The translations under genes and the position numbers were made by a program. From Paenibacillus marchantiae (lineage in GTDB: Bacteria > Bacillota > Bacilli > Paenibacillales > Paenibacillaceae): a DNA stretch of 64,000 nucleotides. The notes beneath the pieces are model-generated. The model was not told where the DNA came from. It was given only the letters and a program-made list of their open reading frames with translations, and did no database searches. This document shows, one piece after another, positions 44,781 through 53,565 of this stretch (position 1 is its first letter; every line of letters starts with the position of its first letter). The stretch spans positions 868,001 to 932,000 of the forward strand of contig NZ_CP118270.1 of NCBI RefSeq assembly GCF_028771845.1. The letters are read 5' to 3'.

Positions 44781-44895
44781 AGTTACCTTCTCTCCAGTAG
44801 AATTTTGATAGTGATAATTATAATACAACAAATTATGACATGATTAGACAAATATTATGCTAACATAATATTAAAAATATAAAATGACAGAATTA

Positions 44896-46005
44896 TTACT
44901 TTTCAAGGAACTTTTGTAATTCAGTCTCGCCGAGTAAAGGGAATAGGTTATCAAACATATGTGTATTGCCATCAAATACGTACCCTCCCGGATAAGCGTT
45001 ATCCAGACTGCGCAAGGCGATCATATGGTTATACAGCTGTTTGGCCCATTTTGGATCACCTGATTGAACAGCGAGCAGCATGGCGAGTCCATAAACCGAT
45101 GGAGATTCATAAGATACGGCGGGTGTACGCCCCGTACGTTTATATTGGCCCGGCAACTGATGACGGGTATCGAATTCTGTTTTCAGAAAAGCAATAAGCT
45201 TGTCCGGCGTCCGGTTGGTTGCCGTTAAATGGTTGGCGACAATTAGCTGATCGATTAGGTTGACCGTATCATCATATGTATATTCTTTCGTTACAACGTT
45301 AAAGGTTTTAGGGTAAAATACGCCGTCATCCGGCATGCTTTTCAGCAGAGATTCGTATTTGTTATAGGTTCCTGGTTCCAGCATTTCATGCTCTTCCATC
45401 GCTTGCAGCGCCTGCAGATCAACATAAACCAGACTTAATATATCCGGTGAATGTCCATTAGCGAAATCGTGAAAATCAACATAATACCCCTTGGTCTGAA
45501 CGGATTGCGTCAGTGTACGGACAATATGATTGGCTGTTCCCAGCTTCCCCTCCCGGCCCTGCTCCCATTGATCTGCCGCCTTCAATAATGCCCCGACGAT
45601 TCGAAAATCATCGCCAAGCGCATTGGTGGTCACATGAGACTTCCCTTCCGCATCCAGCTTCCAGGCAATATAGTTTTGAGGCATAAGGAAATAAGTCTTT
45701 AAGAGATCATAACTCTGCTCAAATAACACCTGATCGTTCTTGGTTACGGCGTATTGCATCCACAGTCCGATGGATTCAGACAAAGCCTCCCGACCTGCCA
45801 CAATATTTGGATCTTCTGACGAAGCATCCTGAAGATAGGTGGCCAGTGTGCCATTCGAGTTGGTCATATGATTCTGTACAAAAGAGACTGTCGGGGATGG
45901 ATCGTTCATCACAAACCGCTCCTTCATAAAAATAATCCATGCTGCCGCGATACCAACTGCCAGTATGACCAACCACACCAGTCTTTTCCGGTTCATGACC
46001 TGCAT
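44896..46005 (-). CDS. GH8-like extracellular glycosidase (YdaJ/PssZ-like)
   Basis: A 369-residue protein with an N-terminal signal anchor (about 7-27) and an (alpha/alpha)6-barrel. The conserved Glu region appears as GREALSESIGLWMQYAV and the Asp region as NALGDDFRIVGALL, the positions of the GH8 catalytic pair. The C-terminal part has SVYGLAMLLAVQ. In Listeria PssZ and Bacillus YdaJ, relatives trim the exopolysaccharide made by the adjacent operon. AGGAGGG lies just before ATG 46005. Family assignment is by pattern; the match to GH8 is remote. Confidence 0.75.
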   Translation of the reverse strand: MQVMNRKRLVWLVILAVGIAAAWIIFMKERFVMNDPSPTVSFVQNHMTNSNGTLATYLQDASSEDPNIVAGREALSESIGLWMQYAVTKNDQVLFEQSYDLLKTYFLMPQNYIAWKLDAEGKSHVTTNALGDDFRIVGALLKAADQWEQGREGKLGTANHIVRTLTQSVQTKGYYVDFHDFANGHSPDILSLVYVDLQALQAMEEHEMLEPGTYNKYESLLKSMPDDGVFYPKTFNVVTKEYTYDDTVNLIDQLIVANHLTATNRTPDKLIAFLKTEFDTRHQLPGQYKRTGRTPAVSYESPSVYGLAMLLAVQSGDPKWAKQLYNHMIALRSLDNAYPGGYVFDGNTHMFDNLFPLLGETELQKFLEK

Positions 46006-46049
46006 ATTTCCCTCCTGTGTTGTTACAGTTCTGGAATATCACTATTTGC

Positions 46050-46526
46050 TCATTCAGATTGATCCATATAAGGTCGGCGGCCGCCCTTTTTGACGAATTT
46101 CCAATCCACCTCAATATTGTGGCGCATCCGGCGCAGCAGCTTAACCGCAATCTCAATCTCTTCCTCCGTTAAGCCCTCCAGCGTTACCTGGTCCGAATGA
46201 ACACCCTCCCTGCGGATGAACTCCCAGGCTTCAAGACCAGCATCAGTCGGATATAACAACTTATTCTTTTTATTACCCATTGCCGACTGTTTGACGACAA
46301 ACCCGTCCGCTTCCAGTTTGCTGATGGCTCTGGCCGCAGTGGTCCGATCCACTTTGATTAATTCAGCGAGCTGGTTGGGGATAATACCAGGATTCTCACA
46401 TATGCGATAAAGATACAAATACTGTCCACGAGACAAGTTCAGATGTTGGAATTCAACGTTGCTGATCGAATCCAGACAGCGGGCAATCATGCCGATTTCA
46501 CGCAACACTTCTTTTTTTTCAGTCAA
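46050..46526 (-). CDS. MarR-family regulator of the exopolysaccharide operon
   Basis: A 158-residue winged-helix protein: LSRGQYLYLYRICENPGIIP, then the recognition region LAELIKVDRTTAARAISKLE and wing. The frame is open to 46565, but the TTG at 46526 (LTEKKEVLREIG) is chosen: GGAGGGG lies ten bases upstream, and the palindrome at 46549-46564 would otherwise lie within the gene. It ends 44 bases before the GH8-like gene on the same strand and is probably the first gene of the operon. The palindrome suggests autoregulation. Confidence 0.82.
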   Translation of the reverse strand: MTEKKEVLREIGMIARCLDSISNVEFQHLNLSRGQYLYLYRICENPGIIPNQLAELIKVDRTTAARAISKLEADGFVVKQSAMGNKKNKLLYPTDAGLEAWEFIRREGVHSDQVTLEGLTEEEIEIAVKLLRRMRHNIEVDWKFVKKGGRRPYMDQSE

Positions 46527-46548
46527 TGTATTCACCCCTCCATAAAAT

Positions 46549-46564
46549 TGTTGCATTCGCAACA
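46549..46564. promoter_or_regulatory. Palindromic operator before the MarR/exopolysaccharide operon
   Basis: TGTTGC-ATTC-GCAACA is a perfect 6+4+6 inverted repeat, about ten bases upstream of the ribosome site of the MarR gene. Its size suits a MarR dimer. Confidence 0.6.
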
Positions 46565-46697
46565 TAATTGATGATATAACTGAATTGGATCAGTTTAAAT
46601 TTTAACCATGATAACACATCGAACAGGTATATATTCAAGCTATCTACCAGTTTACCATGCCAGAATAGAATTACGATTGACTAAAGGAGAAACATTC

Positions 46698-47138
46698 ATG
46701 AATACAACTATTGTTGAAGCTAATAACCAGGAATTGCTCGACGCCTGCTTCGCCATTCGTACCGCTATTTTTGTTGAAGAGCAAGGGGTGCCGGCTGAGG
46801 ACGAATTCGATGCTTATGATGCACTGGATACGGAAGCAAAACATATCCTGCTCTACGTAGACGGCGTTCCTGCCGCCTCTTCCAGACTACGTGTGGTCGA
46901 AAATGTTGCCAAATTGGAACGGATCTGTGTCATGATCGATTATCGGAAACATGGACTTGGTCGTGTGCTGATCGATAAGCTGGAGCAGATGGCTCTCGCT
47001 CAAGGGCTTGAGAAGGCCAAGCTGCACGCACAGGTACAAGCCTCCGGATTCTACGAACGTCTCGGATACACGGCAGCCTCGGACGTATTCATGGAAGATG
47101 GCATTCCTCATCTACTGATGACCAAAAAACTGAAATAA
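46698..47138 (+). CDS. GNAT-family N-acetyltransferase (YjcF/ElaA-like)
   Basis: A 146-residue single-domain acetyltransferase. FAIRTAIFVEEQGVPAEDEF is the marker of the YjcF/ElaA group; the acetyl-CoA loop is RKHGLGRVLIDKLEQMA (R-x-x-G-x-G form) and ASGFYERLGY closes the fold. The substrate is unknown. The frame is open from 46608, but ATG 46698 has AAAGGAG nine bases upstream and a family-like start. Divergent from the MarR/exopolysaccharide operon and followed by a hairpin. Confidence 0.88.
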   Translation: MNTTIVEANNQELLDACFAIRTAIFVEEQGVPAEDEFDAYDALDTEAKHILLYVDGVPAASSRLRVVENVAKLERICVMIDYRKHGLGRVLIDKLEQMALAQGLEKAKLHAQVQASGFYERLGYTAASDVFMEDGIPHLLMTKKLK

Positions 47139-47142
47139 ATAC

Positions 47143-47192
47143 AAAAAGAGCATCCTCAAAGTTCAAGAACAAGACTTTGGGATGCTCTTTTT
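47143..47192 (+). terminator. Terminator of the GNAT gene
   Basis: AAAAAGAGCATCC pairs perfectly with GGATGCTCTTTTT, with an inner AAAGT/ACTTT stem. Confidence 0.9.
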
Positions 47193-47329
47193 GGTTTCTA
47201 ATGAACCCAGTCAGTGCTATTAATGGAGATTCAACCATTTTGGGATTGTAACGAACCGTACACGCCTTAGTTTCTGTTTTGCAAACTAGCTTGCACCTTC
47301 TATATCAATTTGACTGCAATAACGTGACA

Positions 47330-47357
47330 AAGAAGCCAGGCGTTAACCTGACTTCTT
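47330..47357 (-). terminator. Terminator of rlmN
   Basis: On the minus strand AAGAAGTCAGG pairs with CCTGGCTTCTT (one U-G pair) across a six-base loop. It lies 11 bases past the rlmN stop. The T run is short. Confidence 0.6.
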
Positions 47358-47368
47358 CTCTTGTATCC

Positions 47369-48463
47369 TTATCCCAAAGCCAGACGACCTGGCTGAGATT
47401 CGGCGGCGTTATTTTTCATCTGCTTACTGCGCAATTGTCCGCATGCTGCATCGATATCGGTACCATGTTCCATGCGTACAGTTGCGTTAATGTTATTCTT
47501 TTTCAACGTATCATAGAAGCCCAGAATGGACTCTTCCGTACTCCGTTGATACTGACTGTGCTCATCCACCGGATTATACGGAATCAGATTGATGCTGACC
47601 ATACTCTTACGACTGGACAACAGTTCAGCCAGTTCTGCTGCATGTTCCCGCTGATCGTTGACGTCCCGGAGCAAAATATACTCAAACATAATACGCTTGT
47701 TCGTCGTAGCCAGGTAATAATCCACTGCATCCATCAATTGTTCAATCGGGAAGGCCCGGTTGATCTTCATGATATGTGTCCGCAGTTCGTTATTCGGTGC
47801 GTGCAGGGAGATCGCCAGATTAACCTGCAGACTGCTGTCTGCAAATTCCTTGATCTTGTCAGGCAGCCCACTCGTGGATACGGTGATCCGTTTGGCCGCA
47901 AGCGCCAGTCCTTTACGATGCTTGATCACTTCAATAAAGTCAGTCATGTTCTGGAAATTGTCAAACGGCTCGCCAATTCCCATTACGACCACGTTAGTTA
48001 CCCGCTCGCCTTGACCAGCTGCATCAAGATACTGTTGTACATGCATAATCTGTTCTACAATCTCACCACCGGACAGATCGCGGCTCTTCTTGATCAGCCC
48101 GCTCGCGCAGAAGCTGCAACCAATATTACATCCCACTTGAGTAGTTACACATACAGTGAGACCGTATTTTTGGCGCATTAAAACTGTTTCAATCAGATTA
48201 CCGTCCTGCATACGCAGCAGAAATTTCACGGTGCCGTCAGCGGATTCCTGCTTCACATGTTCACTCAGCGAGTTCATCGTGAAGTGCTCGGAAATGACAT
48301 CTAGACATTCCTGACGCACGTCCGTCATGTCTGTAAAATCGTGCACACGCTCCTGATATAACCATTCCCAGATGCGGGAAGCACGGGATTTCTTCTGTCC
48401 GTGCTCCGGCAGCCAGTCACGTAGTTGCTCTAATGTTAATCCATATATGGATGATTTAATCAT
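47369..48463 (-). CDS. rlmN: 23S rRNA (adenine-2503-C2)-methyltransferase
   Basis: A 364-residue radical-SAM enzyme. The 4Fe-4S motif CxxxCxxC is [38 protein letters not shown] and the resolving-Cys end [12 protein letters not shown] are all typical of RlmN. It methylates C2 of A2503 in 23S rRNA and A37 of some tRNAs. The detailed sequence ([20 protein letters not shown]) resembles the RlmN of lactic-acid bacteria more than the usual Bacillus form, so it may be a second copy. Cfr was considered, but motifs and neighbours favour RlmN. ATG 48463 has GAGG eight bases upstream and matches family starts better than 48484. Confidence 0.9.
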   Translation of the reverse strand: MIKSSIYGLTLEQLRDWLPEHGQKKSRASRIWEWLYQERVHDFTDMTDVRQECLDVISEHFTMNSLSEHVKQESADGTVKFLLRMQDGNLIETVLMRQKYGLTVCVTTQVGCNIGCSFCASGLIKKSRDLSGGEIVEQIMHVQQYLDAAGQGERVTNVVVMGIGEPFDNFQNMTDFIEVIKHRKGLALAAKRITVSTSGLPDKIKEFADSSLQVNLAISLHAPNNELRTHIMKINRAFPIEQLMDAVDYYLATTNKRIMFEYILLRDVNDQREHAAELAELLSSRKSMVSINLIPYNPVDEHSQYQRSTEESILGFYDTLKKNNINATVRMEHGTDIDAACGQLRSKQMKNNAAESQPGRLALG

Positions 48464-48512
48464 GTTATTGTCCTCTTTTCGCAAAAAGCATATGGCTTAT
48501 CGGTCTATCGAA

Positions 48513-48586
48513 AAAACCTCTACTCTGTATTGTCCCAAAATTGACGAGGGAACACAAGGGCTTTTGCATTTCTTCCAAGAGGTTTT
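48513..48586 (-). terminator. Long hairpin between the NSS transporter gene and rlmN
   Basis: On the minus strand AAAACCTCT pairs perfectly with AGAGGTTTT over nine bases with a 56-base loop, ending in T6. It may end the transporter transcript. As it lies within the roughly 175-base leader of rlmN, it could also attenuate that gene. The call is tentative. Confidence 0.4.
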
Positions 48587-48639
48587 ATCAATGGCAAATC
48601 TGCACAGTAACTTACTTCTCCACTTCAATTCCCAACCGT

Positions 48640-50004
48640 TTAGAAGTGAATAATACCGGAGGTGTGCAGCAGAACCAGAAGCACCAGGATTGGCGCTATA
48701 TAACGCAGCATGAATAGCCATACCCGGAACCAGCCTGCACGCAGGCCGGAAGCTTCGGCTGCCTTTTTCCAGAAGTATCCGGCAAAAATAGTAACGAGCA
48801 ATCCACCAATCGGAAGTAAAATGTTGGATGCCATAAAGTCCATCCAGTCGAACACACTCTTCGAGCCAATCTTCCATTCAGGGAACAATCCAAGCGACAA
48901 TACCGAAGGAAACCCAACGATGAAGACCGCAAGTGAGATGGTCCATACCGAACGACTCCGGCTCCAGGATAGTCTCTCCATGAAATATTTCACCGGAACT
49001 TCCAGCAAGGATACAGCCGAAGTTAACGCCGCAATCGCTAGAAGCACGAAGAACAACCCACCAAACACGAAGCCCAGCGGCATAGCCGAGAAGGCTGCCG
49101 GCAGAGCCACAAAGATCAGCGACGGACCCTGATCCGGTGCAATCCCGAAGGAGAATGTCGTTGGGAATATGATCAGACCGGCAATGAATGCATAGATCAA
49201 GTCACCCGCACCGACAGCAATGGTTGCTGCACCGAGCGATTGATTTTTATCAACATATGAACCGTATGTCACGAGAATACCCATACCCAGCGATAGGGAG
49301 AAGAAAGCATGTCCAAGCGCAACCAGCGCAGATTCGGTCGTGAGCTGCGAGAAGTCAGGATTTAGGAAGAAGGAAACTCCCGCACCAGCTCCTGGCAAAG
49401 TCACTGCGCGAACCATCAGGATAATGAGCAGAACGAGCATCGCTGGAATCAGCACTTTGTTAAATTTCTCGATCCCATTCGATACCCCTTTGGCTACGAT
49501 CCAGCCTGTAATCAGAACTGAAATCAGCTGCCAGACAATCGGCATATAACCGCCTACAAAATCACCAAATTGCCCAGCATAGTCAGGATTGTTATACAGC
49601 GTGCCGCTGAATGACGTCACTGCATATTGCAGCGTCCAGCCTGCAATGATGACATAAAAGGAAAGAATGATAAACGGCGTCAATACTTGCAGCAAACCAG
49701 CCGCAAGCCACCCTTTTTGCCCACCCGCTTTGATAAAGGCCGTAGCCGCGCTTCCTCTGCCGCTACGACCAATCGCAAGCTCAGCCAGCAATACGGGCAG
49801 ACCAATCAATAGGAGACAAACGATAAAGAGCAGGAAAAACGCCGCTCCCCCGTTCTCTCCCGTAATATAAGGAAACTTCCACATGTTGCCGAGACCCACT
49901 GAACTACCAATGGCAGCCAGGATAAATCCGGCCTGTGAGAAGCGTTCACCTTTGCCCGGTTCGTCTTGATTCAAATTGGAATTACTGGACTTACTGAAAT
50001 TCAT
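48640..50004 (-). CDS. Sodium-dependent neurotransmitter-symporter (NSS/SNF) family transporter
   Basis: A 454-residue transporter with about 11-12 helices. The sodium-site motif GSSVGLGNMWKFPYITGENG is the hallmark of the bacterial YhdH/YocR group related to LeuT. Other markers are LAELAIGRSGRG and ALGHAFFSLSLGMGILVTYGSY. These proteins import amino acids or related solutes with sodium. ATG 50004 has GGAG eight bases upstream and is chosen over 50058. The gene lies 34 bases beyond the end of the kinase gene to its right and on the same strand, but the long hairpin and own start signals suggest a separate unit. Confidence 0.9.
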   Translation of the reverse strand: MNFSKSSNSNLNQDEPGKGERFSQAGFILAAIGSSVGLGNMWKFPYITGENGGAAFFLLFIVCLLLIGLPVLLAELAIGRSGRGSAATAFIKAGGQKGWLAAGLLQVLTPFIILSFYVIIAGWTLQYAVTSFSGTLYNNPDYAGQFGDFVGGYMPIVWQLISVLITGWIVAKGVSNGIEKFNKVLIPAMLVLLIILMVRAVTLPGAGAGVSFFLNPDFSQLTTESALVALGHAFFSLSLGMGILVTYGSYVDKNQSLGAATIAVGAGDLIYAFIAGLIIFPTTFSFGIAPDQGPSLIFVALPAAFSAMPLGFVFGGLFFVLLAIAALTSAVSLLEVPVKYFMERLSWSRSRSVWTISLAVFIVGFPSVLSLGLFPEWKIGSKSVFDWMDFMASNILLPIGGLLVTIFAGYFWKKAAEASGLRAGWFRVWLFMLRYIAPILVLLVLLHTSGIIHF

Positions 50005-50092
50005 TATATCTACTCCATCTGTTCTAAGATTTTCCGTTATTATATAACAGTCATCCACTCAGGTCATTCGAAAATCGAAATTAATCGAAATG

Positions 50093-51502
50093 TTATTTAT
50101 TTACAGGAATGTCTACATTAAATATGCTGCCCTTGCCTTCTTCGCTTAACAAAGCAATCTGACCATGATGGGCTTCCACTATCCACTTCGCAATCGCAAG
50201 CCCTAAACCGTGTCCTCCCGGACCACGTGTACGTGATTTGTCCCCACGATAAAAGCGATCGAAGATTCGCTCCACATCCTCCGGCCTGATGCCAACGCCC
50301 GTATCTGCTACAGACAAATGGAAGATAGGACGTCCATCTTTATCCCGATCCGACAGCACCACGCGAACCTCCCCACCCCGTGGAGTAAACTTCACAGCAT
50401 TATCCAGCAAAATGGTCAGTACCTGTCTCAGTTTCTCCGGATCGCCATTGAGAACCATCTTATCAGGCCCTTCCAGCTCCATTCGAATGCCCTTTGCCGC
50501 TTTGAGACGCCGAATGGATTGCATCGTCTTTTCGGCAATCGGACGAAAATCGAAATCCCGCTTGACCAGTTCAAGCTCATCCGAATCAGACCGTGCCAGA
50601 ACGAGTAGATCTTGCACCATACGTGTCATTCGCCTGATCTCATCTTTCATGTTGGAAAGGGTTCTTCTGGCAAAAGAAGGTGCGTCCTGTCCAAGCTCCA
50701 GCTCAAGGGCGTTAACGGATGCCAGCAGCACGCTCAGCGGAGTGCGCAGCTCATGAGAAGCATCTCCTACAAACTCACGTTGTCGATTGTAGGATTTCAC
50801 AATAGGAACCATCGCTTTACGGGACATCAGCCAACCGATGAGACAGGCAATAAATACAAACAGAATCGCCAATAAAATTAGCAGCATTAGCAGCCTGTGC
50901 AGCAGTTTGTATTGCGGCGTTACATTAATACCCGCATAGAGCGTCATTTCTGGACCATTCTTGGTCAGCACGTTCTGGCCGGTTACCATCAGATGGAGAG
51001 TCGATGGTGCAACAGGTGCAGCATCTTCCTCTCCGTTATCCAATACATCTGCGGGAACGCTCAGGCTTACCTCCTTAATCTCCTTGGCACGTGGTTTCCA
51101 GTCCTGTACAAGCCCCAGAAGGTCTGAACGCATCCCAGGGAACATTTCATTGCCTGAGATCACTTTGCCGTCCGAACCGAGGACATAATAGAAGAACTGG
51201 TCGCTGCCCGATCCCCATAACCTTCGATTATCCAGCGTATCTCCGGCCTTGCCTTCTTGCATATTCTTTTCCACCAAAGCCCGCTCAACCGCAACGAGAG
51301 AGAGAAGATTATCCTTCTGACCATTGATGACAATGTAAGATAACAGAACATAGACCACGCCTACAAATAGTGCAAGCAGCACAATCGTCAGACTGCTGTA
51401 TGTGAGGGTAAGTCGACCCTGCGTACGACCGAACAAATTTCCTTTAGTTCTTCCTGGGTGGATGCCTTGTTCGTCTCTACCTATTCGTTTTCTATTATTC
51501 AA
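50093..51502 (-). CDS. Sensor histidine kinase
   Basis: A 469-residue kinase. Membrane helices near 35-60 and 207-232 enclose a large extracellular region (about 145 residues) with no recognisable domain. The HAMP-like region is followed by HisKA (His in GDASHELRTPLS) and the ATPase boxes (ILLDNAVKFTPRGG, VADTGVGI, DRFYRGDKSRTRG, GGHGLGLAI). The start is TTG 51502, overlapping the response-regulator end by eight bases. It pairs with that regulator; the adjacent secreted repeat protein is a possible target. Confidence 0.9.
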   Translation of the reverse strand: MNNRKRIGRDEQGIHPGRTKGNLFGRTQGRLTLTYSSLTIVLLALFVGVVYVLLSYIVINGQKDNLLSLVAVERALVEKNMQEGKAGDTLDNRRLWGSGSDQFFYYVLGSDGKVISGNEMFPGMRSDLLGLVQDWKPRAKEIKEVSLSVPADVLDNGEEDAAPVAPSTLHLMVTGQNVLTKNGPEMTLYAGINVTPQYKLLHRLLMLLILLAILFVFIACLIGWLMSRKAMVPIVKSYNRQREFVGDASHELRTPLSVLLASVNALELELGQDAPSFARRTLSNMKDEIRRMTRMVQDLLVLARSDSDELELVKRDFDFRPIAEKTMQSIRRLKAAKGIRMELEGPDKMVLNGDPEKLRQVLTILLDNAVKFTPRGGEVRVVLSDRDKDGRPIFHLSVADTGVGIRPEDVERIFDRFYRGDKSRTRGPGGHGLGLAIAKWIVEAHHGQIALLSEEGKGSIFNVDIPVNK

Positions 51503-52175
51503 GCTTGTAGCCCACCCCTCGGATGCTATGGATCAGGTGTTGTTTGTTGAATAGCTCAAGCTTTTTGCGCAGCAGCTTTATCGTGGCATCCACAATTTTG
51601 GTCGAAACGTCCGAGTCGTACCCCCAGATCCGTTCCAGGATTAATTCGCGGCTGAGAGTAGCGCTCTTGTTCCGTAACAGCAGATCCAGCATCTGAAATT
51701 CACGAGGGCTTAACTGGATGACCTCCTCTTCCATACTCAGCGTCAGGCTGGAACGATTCAGGCGCAGACCATCCAGCTCAGCAACCTCTTCCAGCAGCGG
51801 TGCATAATTACGGCGACACAAGGCTCTCAGCCTGGCTTGAAGCTCTTCCAATTCAAATGGCTTCACCAGATAATCGTCTGCTCCTGCATCCAATCCCTGA
51901 ACCCGGTCACACAGCGCGTCCTTGGCGGTTAACATCAAGATTGCTCCAGCATAGCCGTTCTCTCTTAATTTCTTGCATACGGATAGCCCTGTCCATCCAG
52001 GCAGCATCCAGTCCAGTACAGCCACATCATAATGAGAATCCATGCAATAGTGATAGGCGTCTTCCCCATTTTCCACCCATTCTACAGTCCCAAAGCCGGT
52101 TTTCTCCAACATATGAACAATCAACTCACCCAACAAGGAATCATCTTCAGCAAGCAGTATGCGGTGTGTAGTCAA
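51495..52175 (-). CDS. OmpR-family response regulator
   Basis: A 226-residue regulator. Receiver: AEDDSLL, phospho-acceptor Asp in VAVLDWMLPGWTG, Thr in LTAKDAL, Lys in YLVKPFE. Winged helix (about 130-225) ends HSIRGVGYKLE. The start is TTG 52175 with GGAGG six bases upstream. It overlaps the kinase gene by eight bases. It is divergent from the secreted repeat-protein gene; the 211-bp region between them is the likely control site, although I found no clear direct-repeat box in it. Confidence 0.9.
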   Translation of the reverse strand: MTTHRILLAEDDSLLGELIVHMLEKTGFGTVEWVENGEDAYHYCMDSHYDVAVLDWMLPGWTGLSVCKKLRENGYAGAILMLTAKDALCDRVQGLDAGADDYLVKPFELEELQARLRALCRRNYAPLLEEVAELDGLRLNRSSLTLSMEEEVIQLSPREFQMLDLLLRNKSATLSRELILERIWGYDSDVSTKIVDATIKLLRKKLELFNKQHLIHSIRGVGYKLE

Positions 52176-52386
52176 TGTGAACCTCCTAAGAAGCAGTATG
52201 TGATAAAGACGAGCACGCCAACCCTGCCCGGTTTAATTTTCAAACATTCTCGCACTTCCAGATGGTCCGTGTCCAATACATCGCGTTTGTAAAAATACCC
52301 CAGTCTGTCTTTCTCCGTTTTTTCACCTTTCGGGATTACAGTAAGGGTGCAACAAAAAATAAATCAAAATTAGGAGTGAATGTACA

Positions 52387-53340
52387 ATGAAAAAATGGAT
52401 TCCTGCCATGCTGGGTGCAACGATGATCTTCTCTGCCACATCGGCTTCAGTATTTGCCGCCACCCCGACCGCTGTAACTCAAGTCTCTGCTGCAACGAAT
52501 GCCAAGGTGAGTTCGAATGGATATAATATCAGTCTCGATCAGAACTCCCTGTGCTCCAATACATCGCTGCAAAAAGTACTCGGCCTGAGCAAAACGGAAT
52601 TGCAAAAGCAATTCCAGGCTGGTAAAACGTTGGCGGATCTGGCTAAAACAAAGGGCGTCAGCACAACTAAAGTAACCAACGCCTTGTTGCAGCCACAGCT
52701 GACCAAGCTCGCAAGTGATCAGAAGTCCGGCAAGCTCACGCAAGCCAAAGTGGCTTCTATCAAGACAGACCTGACCAAGCAGCTGAATAATTCCCTGACC
52801 AAAAAAGTGACCACCGTAACGACGGTAACAACAACGTCTACGACCACTTCAACCACATCCAAGACGGCTGCGGCTACAGCAAAATCAACGGATACCACGT
52901 CATCCAATAACCTGACTAGTCTGAATAAATCTGCCGCGGCATCTGCACTCAACCTGTCGCAAACGGAGTTGAATCAGCAAATCAAGGCTGGTAAATCCAT
53001 CGTTGATATTGCCAAGGATCAGGGCGTAGACAAGAGCAAAGTCATTAATACTGTCGTAACCAAAGAAAAAAGCTGGGTCACTTCTCAACTGAATGAGTCC
53101 TGGAAAAACACGACCGGTACTTTAACCACAGAGCAGCAGCAATTCAAGGACAGCGGTTATTTGGCCAAGGCTGCCCAGTTGTTCAACACATCCGCAGATG
53201 AGCTGCAAACCCAACTGAAGAATGGAAAAACGTTAACTGCGATTGCCAAAGAAAAAGGCGTGGATTCCAGCAATCTGACGGAAACACTCCATACCTATGC
53301 CAAAGAGCAAGTAACCGAGCAATGTAACCAAGCCAGCTAA
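52387..53340 (+). CDS. Secreted protein with three repeats of a short helical domain
   Basis: A 317-residue secreted protein (signal peptide 1-24, cut after VFA). Three copies of one ~44-residue unit occur at about 58-101, 181-224 and 258-302. They share the pattern 'LxLSxTELQxQxKAGKTLxDIAKxKGVxxSKV', for example GLSKTELQKQFQAGKTLADL and NLSQTELNQQIKAGKSIVDI. This helix-turn-helix-like unit is seen in other secreted Bacilli proteins, of unknown role. A Ser/Thr-rich linker (about 139-180) separates copies 1 and 2. Two Cys (56 and 313) could form a disulfide closing the molecule. It lies divergent from a two-component operon that may control it. Confidence 0.7.
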   Translation: MKKWIPAMLGATMIFSATSASVFAATPTAVTQVSAATNAKVSSNGYNISLDQNSLCSNTSLQKVLGLSKTELQKQFQAGKTLADLAKTKGVSTTKVTNALLQPQLTKLASDQKSGKLTQAKVASIKTDLTKQLNNSLTKKVTTVTTVTTTSTTTSTTSKTAAATAKSTDTTSSNNLTSLNKSAAASALNLSQTELNQQIKAGKSIVDIAKDQGVDKSKVINTVVTKEKSWVTSQLNESWKNTTGTLTTEQQQFKDSGYLAKAAQLFNTSADELQTQLKNGKTLTAIAKEKGVDSSNLTETLHTYAKEQVTEQCNQAS

Positions 53341-53382
53341 TCCCCTTCCCCATTAACCCCAAACTACCACCAAACCATAAAA

Positions 53383-53412
53383 AGAGAGGGTCCTGTTCAC
53401 AGGACCCTCTCT
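53383..53412 (+). terminator. Hairpin after the secreted repeat-protein gene
   Basis: AGAGAGGGTCCTGT pairs perfectly with ACAGGACCCTCTCT over 14 bases with a two-base loop. It lacks a T run on the plus strand but has A5 before the stem. Confidence 0.7.
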
Positions 53413-53565
53413 CCATCTATTGCATGATACATCTTTTCACTTCCTTGGCTTTCAGCAAACTTTAAGCTTCCATCCGAGTAAAACATGACCCAAAATTCAT
53501 CCCTTTTTCAGCTTGGTCACCTATACTTGCACCAATCTCAATCGCCCATGCTGAGGAGGAGAAGG

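Noticed and set aside
47369..48463. Cfr antibiotic-resistance methyltransferase
   Set aside because: Cfr shares the CxxxCxxC core and C-terminus, but sequence between motifs ([27 protein letters not shown]) fits RlmN.
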